Assembly (NCBI GenBank): GCA_028571685.1
Contig: CM053143.1
Location: 153,754,329-153,818,328 of the forward strand
DNA: 64,000 nt
Direction: 5' to 3'
Origin: Heterohyrax brucei
Lineage: Eukaryota; Chordata; Mammalia; Hyracoidea; Procaviidae
Made by a program: the position numbers and the translations under genes. Of the stretch, positions 48,660-56,164 are shown in pieces (within the stretch, counting starts at the first letter, position 1; the number at the start of each line of letters is the position of its first letter). The notes under the pieces are model-generated. The model was not told the DNA's origin and searched no databases. It saw only the letters and a program-made list of their open reading frames with translations.

Positions 48660-49498
48660 CTCATTTATAAATATAGGCCAAGAGACAATTGTTCAAACAG
48701 AACAAGGCAATACTGTGTGGTTTAAAGTCAGGAAAGGTGTGTATCAATATTGTATCCTTTCACCATTAGTATGGTCTATATTTAATCTGCTTACTGAGCA
48801 AATAATTTGAGAAGTTGGACAATATGAAGAACGGGTGAACAGGATTGGAGGAAGACTCACTAACAACCTGCAATATGCAGATGACACAACCTTGCTGGCT
48901 GACAGGGAAGAGAACTGGAAGTACTTATTCACAAAGATCAAAGGACATGGTCTTCAGTATGGATTACACCTCAACAAAAAGAGAACAAAAATCCTCACAA
49001 CTGGACTAGTGAGCAACGCCATGATAAACAGAGAAAATGTTGAAGTTTCAACAATGTCATCCATGGATGTAGTAGTCAACAGGTCAAAGGACACATTGCA
49101 TTGGGCAAATCTGCTGCAAAAGACCTTTGTAGAGTATTAAAAGGCAAAGATGTTATTTCGAAGATTAAGGTGCACTTAATACAAGCCATGCTGTGTCTAA
49201 TCCCTTCATATGCATGTGAAAGCTGAACTGTGAATGAGGAACACCTAAGAAGAATTGAGGTCTTTGAATTATGATGATGATGAAGAATACTGAGTATACT
49301 ATGGACTGCCAAAAGAATGAACCAATCTGTTTTGGAAAGGCAGACAGAATGTTCATTAGAAGCAAGGATGGTGAGAGTTTAAGTACTTTGGAAATGTTAT
49401 CAGGTAGAATCTGTACCTGAAGAAGAACATCCTGCTTGGTAAAGTAGAGGGTCGTGAAGAAAAGAGGAAGACCCTCAGTAAGATGGAACGACACAGTG
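48660..49498 (+). pseudogene. RTE/BovB LINE fragment, left part
   Basis: The 101-codon ORF at 48835-49140 carries the catalytic box in 'NNLQYADDTTLLADREENWK', followed by 'LHLNKKRTKILTTGL', characteristic of BovB/RTE reverse transcriptase. The C-terminal segment continues out of frame to 49498, where the retrovirus begins. The remaining tail is on the other side at 52841-52965. The fragment was already decayed when the retrovirus entered. Confidence 0.9.
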
Positions 49499-49781
49499 TG
49501 TGGCGAGCCGGCCCCACACCCCCCGAGCGGCCGCACCCAAAGATGGCGCCTTGGCTTGTAGCCACACCCAGACCCAGAGACCTTAGAGCAGTAAACATCT
49601 TGCCTGCGCATGCCTGGGACACGCCCTAGCCCGTACGTGGGCCAGTAGTGATTGGCTGATTCATTCCGTATATAAGTGGAACTACTGGAAATAAACGCTC
49701 TCTCTGCTTGAAGACCAGAGGACGTGGTGTCGGTCTGTTGCTGTCACTCCGCCGCGGGTCGGTATCGGGGGGATAGCGACA
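49499..49781 (+). repeat. 5' LTR (283 bp)
   Basis: Begins TGTGGCGAG and ends GCGACA. An inverted CCAAT box (attgg, 49651-49655) and a TATA box (tatataag, 49669-49676) precede AATAAA at 49690-49695. The AATAAA is so close behind the TATA box that it must lie at the end of U3, and R can only be about 15 nt. MMTV and JSRV have this arrangement. G+C- and CpG-rich start. 'aagatggcgcc' at 49541 resembles a YY1 site. Confidence 0.95.
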
Positions 49782-49783
49782 TC

Positions 49784-49802
49784 TGGTGGCTACGTACGGG
49801 GA
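49784..49802 (+). promoter_or_regulatory. Primer-binding site, tRNA-Ile-like
   Basis: Two bases after the LTR, TGGTGGCTACGTACGGGGA resembles the complement of a tRNA-Ile 3' end, with a small internal difference. The start TGG and the position are right for a primer site. The tRNA identity is tentative. Confidence 0.7.
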
Positions 49803-49847
49803 GCCCCAACGGGACCCCAACCCTCCTCTGGCCCGATCTACAGCGCT

Positions 49848-49854
49848 GGTAAGA
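49848..49854 (+). promoter_or_regulatory. Leader splice donor
   Basis: 'CTG|GTAAGA' with the cut between 49848 and 49849 lies between primer site and gag. Retroviruses use a donor here to make env mRNA. Confidence 0.6.
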
Positions 49855-49855
49855 A

Positions 49856-49971
49856 CCCCTGGGAGGGGCGATTTCAAAGACCCCTGGGAGGGGCAATCCT
49901 ATGAAACCCTAAGAAGGGCAATTGGAAAGATCCCTGGGAGGGACAATCAGTCCCAAGGAGGGGTAGTCTAG
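49856..49971 (+). repeat. Leader tandem repeat, five imperfect units
   Basis: Units of 20-26 bp start at 49856, 49881, 49907, 49931 and 49951. The first two read 'cccctgggaggggc', which can pair CCCC with GGGG across a 5-base loop. Later units are decayed. The position, between splice donor and gag, is where packaging signals lie. Confidence 0.85.
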
Positions 49972-50029
49972 ACTAAACGCCTAAAAGGCTTCGGGGACGC
50001 CCGGAGCCGTTAGGCACAGCACCAAGAAA

Positions 50030-51043
50030 ATGGGGAACCAGCCCTCTGCTGAACATCTACTAACTGCCTGTAAAAGCCTGCTTAGACAGAGGGGTATTGG
50101 ATTAAAGCAACAGACGATTGAGCGCTTCCTCTCCACAGTGGAAGAGGTGGCTCCCTGGTTCTTAGCTTCGGGCCATCTTACTGTTGCAGCCTGGAACAAG
50201 TTAGGGGCAGATCTAACTAGAGTAGATACACAAGGCAACCTGCCCCCAGGAGTAATGGATATTTGGATTCTGATTTTAACTTGTCTAGAGGATGAGTCAG
50301 GAGTATTTCAAAGGGTGTTACAGACAGGCCAATCCGCGTTACAGCGAATTCAAGAAGAGCGCTCTCAGCAGGGCAACACCTATGGTGAGGAAGAGCCGAA
50401 GGAAAGTGAGCCTGAAAGTGAGTCAGAGGCAGAAGAGGAAGTGGAAAAGGTTGTGCGCCATTTTGGGCGTCTCCGCCCCATTTCCGCACGGCCCTCAGCG
50501 CCTGAGCCGCCTAAAAAGCCGCCGGACTCGGGTGGGGGGTTACCTTATGCCCGGTGCGAGGCGCGGCCTGATACAAGGCCCAAAGCGTCAGCTAGAAGTT
50601 TTTGCCCCGAGGTCTGGAGAGAGGTACCCCATGCTATGGGTGCTTTCCCTGTTTTTCAAACTCAGCAAGGGCAACGGTATCATGAAGTCTTAGACTGGAA
50701 AACAGTAAAGGGGGTGGCTGAGGCAGTAAGAAAGTATGGCATTGCCGCCTCTTTTGTGGTGGCTTCCTTAGAAAACCTACACAGGTATGCCATGACTCCG
50801 AATGACTGGCAAAATCTCGCTCGTGCCTGCCTAACTTCTGGGCAGTACCTAGATTGGAAATCCCTGGTGATGGAGTTTGCTACCGAGCAGGCAGCACGCA
50901 ATGCCCATAATGGCCAGCACACGTGGGACGTTGATATGCTGATGGGTCAAGGGCCTTATGCCAATCAACAAATAAACTATCCCCCTCAGGTGTATGACCA
51001 GATTAACCTAATATGTACCAGGGGTGGGGGGAGAGAGATTTAG
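50030..51043 (+). CDS. gag: Gag polyprotein, C-terminally truncated
   Basis: A 337-residue open frame with a good start context (A at -3, G at +4). It opens MGNQPS, so Gly2 can be myristoylated for membrane targeting. Matrix occupies about 1-105; 'APWFLASGHL' and 'AAWNKLGADL' are the betaretroviral-type matrix blocks. A Glu/Ser-rich acidic stretch spans about 118-140. PSAP at 155-158 is a late-domain motif of the type that binds Tsg101. Capsid begins near 'FPVF' (206-209) and contains 'LDWKTVKGVAEAVRKYG' and 'MTPNDW'. The frame stops within or just after the capsid N-terminal domain. The major homology region, the capsid C-terminal domain and the nucleocapsid zinc knuckles are absent. Such a protein could reach the membrane but should not package RNA well. 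Confidence 0.88.
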   Translation: MGNQPSAEHLLTACKSLLRQRGIGLKQQTIERFLSTVEEVAPWFLASGHLTVAAWNKLGADLTRVDTQGNLPPGVMDIWILILTCLEDESGVFQRVLQTGQSALQRIQEERSQQGNTYGEEEPKESEPESESEAEEEVEKVVRHFGRLRPISARPSAPEPPKKPPDSGGGLPYARCEARPDTRPKASARSFCPEVWREVPHAMGAFPVFQTQQGQRYHEVLDWKTVKGVAEAVRKYGIAASFVVASLENLHRYAMTPNDWQNLARACLTSGQYLDWKSLVMEFATEQAARNAHNGQHTWDVDMLMGQGPYANQQINYPPQVYDQINLICTRGGGREI

Positions 51044-51249
51044 GTAGATAATAAATTGGGTAAACCTCAGAAAGTTAATTTATCCCTAAATCAGAGACAT
51101 TAGGAACATGCTGTTCGAGTTGAGACTGCTAGCAAGAAAGTAACAATGATTATAAAATTTGGATTTTGAGAAATATATTCTGAGACATTAACTTTCTCAA
51201 ATTTTATAAGTAATACCTTGTATGATTTACCATTTGCTTTTGTGATAAT
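51044..51249. other. A+T-rich segment at the gag/env deletion junction
   Basis: This 200-bp part is far more A+T-rich than the rest of the provirus and shows no retroviral motif. It replaces the capsid C-terminus, nucleocapsid, pro and pol. It may be foreign filler or highly decayed pol. Confidence 0.5.
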
Positions 51250-52398
51250 GTGACCCTGGGGAAAGCAGTGACTGAACAATACCAAGAAAATCAGAATAAG
51301 TACCGGTGGGGGTTGTTAGATGTCCTACCCCTTCCCCTACCTATGCATCATACTGCTTCCATCTTTCCCCGCATATCCACAACCAATAGCTCACTTGAGC
51401 TACCCTTCCTAAAACAACAAGCTAACTTTGCCCCTGAACTGCGTCCCCTTAATATAAGCTTTCAAGGTTTTTTGTGCTTTCATATACTCACTAATTTTAG
51501 TTCAGAAGTTGATAGCTCTGACTACAACCTCAGTTGCATTACCCTGTATAATCAGTCTGCTGGATGGTTTGATACCCCTAGCAATAGTAGCAACCCTCGA
51601 ACAAATGGTACCCTCCTGCAAGGCCAAATACCACTCAGGGTACCTAAAGCCAATGGCAGCATCCCCTCACAGCCTCAATGGGCCCCAAAATGCAAAAGCA
51701 CGCGGGACTGGCCTAGTCTCTGGACAGGTTGTCAGAGCCACCGCCTCCAGTGGACAGTAAAGCCTTACTCTACTCTCTCCCCAGCTCAACTATACTTGGC
51801 AAAGACCCTATATCCTACACCAATTCAACTTGTTTTTACTCCCTCTGTTGGAATGCTACTGCATTTCACACAGCCCTTGTAACTAGATTACCCCGATATG
51901 TCCCTTGGCTGGTCAAGCGACCCTCTTACGCCCAGCTCTGGCACAAGCCTCGACCTTGTCCAAGGCTCCCTAGTGCATGTGGTGCAGCTGGGCTGTGAGT
52001 GGCGGTTCCCTGGCCTCTGTGTTACTTCTGTGCAGTTTAACAATATCTCTCGCGCAGCTAGTCTCTCCAGACAACTGTCTCGTCAGCCACTAGGCAACTG
52101 GACCGCTGAAGTGGACAATTAATTGCGAGGCGTGATTGCTGTAATAAACTCCACACGTATTGACACCTCTACCGCTGTAGAACTGGGTCCAGTCAGCCCT
52201 ACATACTGTTCGAGAATGGGCACGCTCTGGCGCCCTGGCATGCATCCTATGCTTCCTGGGTCTGTGGCTGATCCTATACCTTCGTCACCAGAGGAGGCAA
52301 CAGCAGATGAACATGGCGCTTTTGGTGCAGGCTATCGCAAATGCTGAAGAACCAGCATCAACTTCAGCCGGAGTGTGGCTGCAAATGCTGGAAGGATA
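51250..52398 (+). pseudogene. env: Env remnant, frameshifted
   Basis: The 210-codon open piece at 51250-51882 has eight N-glycosylation sequons (for example NSS, NIS, NFS, NLS), as in a retroviral surface subunit. The next part continues in another frame with 'CWNATAF' and 'ALVTRLPRYVPW'. A transmembrane-subunit-like part follows around 51960-52120 ('CVTSVQFNNIS') with an in-frame stop near 52121. A membrane span ('LACILCFLGLWLILYL', about 52230-52280) with a basic tail follows in yet another frame, ending at a stop near 52396. No recognisable furin site or fusion peptide is seen, so the subunit junction is probably deleted. At least three frame breaks make it non-functional. Confidence 0.75.
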
Positions 52399-52539
52399 GC
52401 CAAAGACGGGCAACCTCTCTTGGGGGTGTTACCAACCTGAGGCAGGGACCCCACCAAGCTGTGGGGTATCCCAATGACGGGTAAGGAGCACTCTAGCCAG
52501 AGATGACCTAAGACAGGCACTTTCATGCATACATGAAGT

Positions 52540-52551
52540 AAAAGGGGGAGA
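52540..52551 (+). promoter_or_regulatory. Polypurine tract
   Basis: 'aaaagggggaga' sits directly before the TG of the 3' LTR, as required for plus-strand priming. Confidence 0.9.
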
Positions 52552-52834
52552 TGTGGCGAGCCGGCCCCACACCCCCCGAGCGGCCGCACCCAAAAATGGC
52601 GCCTTGGCTTGTAGCCACACCCAGACCCAGAGACCTTAGAGCAGTAAACATCTTGCCTGCGCATGCCTGGGACACGCCCTAGCCCGTACGTGGGCCAGTA
52701 GTGATTGGCTGATTCATTCCGTATATAAGTGGAACTACTGGAAATAAACGCTCTCTCTGCTTGAAGACCAGAGGACGTGGTGTCGGTCTGTTGCTGTCAC
52801 TCCGCCGCGGGTCGGTATCGGGGGGATAGCGACA
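52552..52834 (+). repeat. 3' LTR (283 bp)
   Basis: Same length and sequence as the 5' LTR except A at 52595 for G at 49542. The change falls in the YY1-like motif (aaaatggcgcc instead of aagatggcgcc). Confidence 0.95.
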
Positions 52835-52840
52835 ACAGTG

Positions 52841-52965
52841 GCTGCACCTAAAAGCTCAAGCAACACAATGGTTTTTTGAGGATCATGCAGGACTGGGCAG
52901 TGTTTCATTGTATTGTATATAGGGTCACTGTGAGTCATAACCAACTTAATGACACCTAAAAATAA
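52841..52965 (+). repeat. RTE LINE tail, right part
   Basis: Continues the RTE at 48660-49498 after the retrovirus: 'aggatcatgcaggactgggc', 'gtttcattgtattgtatata' and the tail 'gagtcataaccaacttaatg'. Confidence 0.88.
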
Positions 52966-53019
52966 TATCAGGGGAAAAGTAAAGCAGAGTATAGGACCTA
53001 TCCACTACCCTTCTTTCAG

Positions 53020-53418
53020 TATGTTGTACTGTAGTGGTTTGTATGTTGCTGGATACCGGAAGCCATGCGACTGATATTTCAAGTAACAGTAGGGTCATCC
53101 AAAGTGGGCAGGGGTCAGTATAGCTTCCATACTAACACAGAAAAGTAAGAAAGGCCTGACAATCTACTTGTGAATATTACCCAATGAAAACCTTATGGAT
53201 CATAAGGGAACATTGTCTGACTCACTTACTTTGGACATGTCATCAGGAAAGATCAGTCACTAGAGGAGTACATCATGTTTGGTCAAACAGAGGGCCAATG
53301 AGGGTGACAGATGCACTCAGCTAGATGGATTGGCACAGTAGCTGCTACAATAGACTCAAACATGCTGGCAATTGTGAGGATGACACAGGACCTAGGAACG
53401 TTTCATTTTGTTGTACAT
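53020..53418 (+). repeat. Internally deleted RTE element
   Basis: The RTE 5' sequence ('ctgtagtggtttgtatgttg' to 'ccaatgaaaaccttatggat') is joined, within a few bases, to the RTE 3' coding end and tail ('cttactttggacatgtcatc' to 'gtttcattttgttgtacata'). The reading frame is removed. It resembles the non-autonomous Bov-A type of derivative. Confidence 0.75.
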
Positions 53419-53420
53419 AA

Positions 53421-53578
53421 GGAAACTCTGGTGGCCTAGTGGTTGAGTGGTACAGCTGCTAACCAAAAGGTGAGCAGTTCACATCCACCAGGCACTCTTG
53501 AAAACTTTATGAGACAGTTCTTCTCCATCTTGTAGGGTCACTGTGAGTTGGAAATGACTTGACAGCAATGGTTTTTTT
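53421..53578 (+). repeat. AfroSINE, sense
   Basis: Head 'tggtggcctagtggttgagt', body and tail 'gagttggaaatgacttgaca' are in order. It follows the deleted RTE without a gap. Confidence 0.9.
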
Positions 53579-54114
53579 AAGGTCACCATACTCAGAGTCC
53601 ACTTGGTGGCAGCTTACTTCAACCAATACTATCTGTAGGATTTAGAGAATGATAGGTGGGAACAACAATATATGAAGACCTCTCTCAACAAACGACATTT
53701 CAGGGTAGACTTTAAGCAAGTAAAGGAGTAAACCATGGCGATATTTAGGAAAAGACAGTTCCAGGCAGAGCGAATTGCAAGATTAAATGTGTGCGTGTTG
53801 TAGGGGTAGGAAGGTGTACTTGTTACACTCATAAAACAATGAAGAAGCCAGTGCCGCTGGAATGGAAGGAGAGTAAGAAGAATGGCAGCTGTACCATTTA
53901 GCAACTAGGCCACCACAGAGGTAGCAGAGTCTGAGAGATGGGATAGACCATACTGTGCCTGATTCAGAACCACAGTACAGAAGTTGGCTTTTGTGCTGAG
54001 TGAAAAGAAAATCCTTTCTGATTCTGAATGGAGTTATGACACTGATTCAAGTTAGTATTGAAACAGAGCTGGAGAGGTGGAGGGGGAAGGTGAGGCAGAT
54101 AAACCAACTAGAGA
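53579..54114. other. Stretch without recognised gene
   Basis: The 91-codon minus-strand ORF (53904-53629) has no domain. The sequence resembles an ancient mammalian interspersed repeat but is not named. Confidence 0.4.
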
Positions 54115-54648
54115 GGGTCTGTTTTAGTCAGCTAGGGCTGCTCTAACAGAAATACCACAGAGTGGATGGCTTCAACAAAGGAAGGTTTATTCTTACACAG
54201 TCCGGTTGGTTGCAAGTCCATATTCAGGGTGTCCGCTTCAGGGGAAGGCTTTCCCCTTGTCGGCTCTGGAGGAAAGTCCGGTATTGCATCAGTCTTTGTC
54301 CAGGGAATGTCCTGGCACAGGAACCTCAGGTCTCAAGGAGGCGCTCTTCTCCCGGTGCACATTTCTTGATGGTGCAAGGCTCCCAATCCTCCTTGTTTCT
54401 TTTTCCCCTTTTATCTCTTGCAGGCTGAAAGCATTAAGGGTGGGGCAAGCCATACTCCAGGGAAACTCCCCCTACAGCAAAGCAAGGAAGTAATCCTATG
54501 CGGGAATTTACAGCCCCACCCCAACCCTTCAACATACAGTTTAGCGAAACCACACAATGGAGGACAGTCCCAAGATACTGGGAACCTTATCCCAGCCACA
54601 TGGCTACACATATTTCTTGGGGGACACAATTCAACCCATGACAGGGTC
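54115..54648 (-). mobile_element. Intact solo MaLR-type LTR, antisense
   Basis: The LTR is 54120-54643 (524 bp), starting TGTTTTAG and ending CATGACA on the plus strand. A perfect 5-bp duplication gggtc flanks it (54115-54119 and 54644-54648), as expected for ERVL/MaLR integration. On the minus strand it has the usual AATAAA near its 3' end. Three overlapping plus-strand ORFs are chance. Confidence 0.9.
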
Positions 54649-54910
54649 CTATGAGAATTTTTTTTTGAAATAAAATACTCAGGTTTGTCATGCATAAATT
54701 CACTTAGTTTACTGTAAGGTAGTCATGACAAAGCACACAGTTAACAACTCAAGACATTCATTTCGAACTGCAGAATCAGAATTAACAGTTATGATGTTGT
54801 TTAATGATTCAAGTAGAAATTTTTAAACTTCAGGCATTTACTTTTAACTAGTGATCTTGGGCAGAAAGCTTGACCACACTTTGAACTTTTAATTAGCACC
54901 CAGTAGCTAG

Positions 54911-55134
54911 AGTTGTCAGGAAGAATCAGTCCCTGGAAAAGGGCATCATGCTTGGTAGAGTGGAGGATCAGTGAAAAATAGGAACACCCTAAACGAGATG
55001 GATTGACACAGTGGCCACAACAATGGCCTTAAACATAAAAACAACTGTGGACATAAGTCCAGGCAGTGTTTTGTTCTGTTGTCCATAGCGTTGCTGTGAG
55101 TCGGAACTGACTCGGCAGCACTTAACCACAATGA
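54911..55134 (+). repeat. RTE 3' tail, sense
   Basis: Starts in the C-terminal coding end ('gaatcagtccctggaaaagg') and ends with 'gagtcggaactgactcggca'. Confidence 0.85.
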
Positions 55135-55261
55135 CAGCTTGGGTTTGAGTTGGGGGCAGTGAGCAGAATCTCGATTTTTGTTTATAGTTCCTTACAAAGA
55201 GAGCTGGAGGTCAGAGAGTCCCTTTGCTGCTGCTTTCTCTCAGGAAGTGACGGGAAACTCA

Positions 55262-55298
55262 AGGTATATATATATGTATATGATATATATATACATGA
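55262..55298. repeat. (TA)n-rich microsatellite
   Basis: Imperfect TATA/TGTA run of about 36 bp. Confidence 0.9.
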
Positions 55299-55718
55299 TC
55301 TTCTCACCTTGACTTCACAAGATATGCATCGGATGCTGTCATGCTTATCCAACACTAGTGTATTTTTTGCTTCTTCAAGATCAAAAACTAAGTAGTTATT
55401 GCACACTTCATTTCAGAGGAGAAATTAAGGTGATTCTTTATAACATGTCTATGTCTCAAAACCAGTCAATGGAGTTGCTGTATGACATATTTATGCTGCA
55501 AAGCCAATTTATGAAGATGTGGTTAGTTAAAAATCAATGAGATCATTTTGTGATACATTTATGTCTCAAGGCCAATTTATAGAGGTTTTATTAATGTTAT
55601 ATTTCTTTATGGCAGTGTGCAGTTGCACAGCTCAACTGAGAGAAGATATTTACAATATATTTCCCATAGCTGCATTATTTTTACTTCTGCACTTGCAATA
55701 ATTTTCTAATGACTTATG
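55299..55718. other. Stretch without recognised features
   Basis: No exon or named repeat. The phrases 'tatgtctcaaaaccagtcaa', 'tatgctgcaaagccaattta' and 'tatgtctcaaggccaattta' recur at 55449, 55492 and 55560, so a short degenerate tandem repeat is possible. Confidence 0.45.
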
Positions 55719-56150
55719 GTGTTGTTAGTGTCCTCAGGTTGGTTCCAATTCCTAGTCACCCTATGTACAAAGGAGCAAAACATTGCTTGGCCGTTTGCAC
55801 TCGTTGTTATGATTGCATTGTTGACATTTAACCACTGGGTCAACCTATCTCATTGAGGGTATTCTTCTTTTTTGTTGACCCTCTATTTTGCCAAACACAA
55901 TGTTGTATTTTGAGTGTCTTCCAACCTAAAGGGAGCTCTTGTGGTGTAGAAGTTAAGAACTATGGTTGCTAACCGATATGTTGGCTCTTTGAGCCTACCA
56001 GCCACTCCTTAGAAACACTATGAGGAAGTCCTACTCTGTACTATAGGGTCTCTTTGTGTTGGGATTGACTTGACAGTGGATTTAGGTTTTTGGTTTCCAA
56101 CCCGAGGGACTCATATTCTGGCACTATATACGACAGTGCTGCACTGCTAT
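55719..56150 (-). repeat. RTE 3' tail, antisense, split by a SINE
   Basis: Antisense tail and C-terminal end (55719-55926), for example 'tctcattgagggtattcttc' and 'accctctattttgccaaaca'. It resumes at about 56097 ('tttccaacccgagggactca'). Confidence 0.8.
55927..56096 (+). repeat. AfroSINE inside the RTE tail
   Basis: Complete sense copy. Target-like sequence 'cttccaacctaaaggga' on the left corresponds to 'tttccaacccgaggga' on the right. Confidence 0.88.
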
Positions 56151-56164
56151 TCATAAGGTTTTTA

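Larger units (their letters stand above)
49493..52840 (+). mobile_element. Young class II (betaretrovirus-like) endogenous retrovirus, pol-deleted
   Basis: The limits are exact: the 6-bp target duplication acagtg occurs at 49493-49498 and 52835-52840. Between them lie LTR, primer site, leader, gag, env remnant, purine tract and LTR (49499-52834, 3.3 kb against 7-10 kb for a full provirus). Protease, reverse transcriptase and integrase are wholly missing. The 6-bp duplication, the Gag matrix and capsid signatures, and the short R region all point to the betaretrovirus-like class II group. The LTRs differ at one of 283 positions, so insertion was recent. It splits an RTE LINE. As pol is absent, movement must have used enzymes from another virus. 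Confidence 0.93.

Noticed and set aside
49855-49971. Leader repeats considered as a CRISPR-like array
   Set aside because: Units are directly adjacent without spacers, lie inside a retroviral leader, and the genome is vertebrate.
50292-50693. 133-codon ORF overlapping gag in another frame
   Set aside because: Shadow of the gag frame with no recognisable motif. The gag frame has matrix and capsid signatures.
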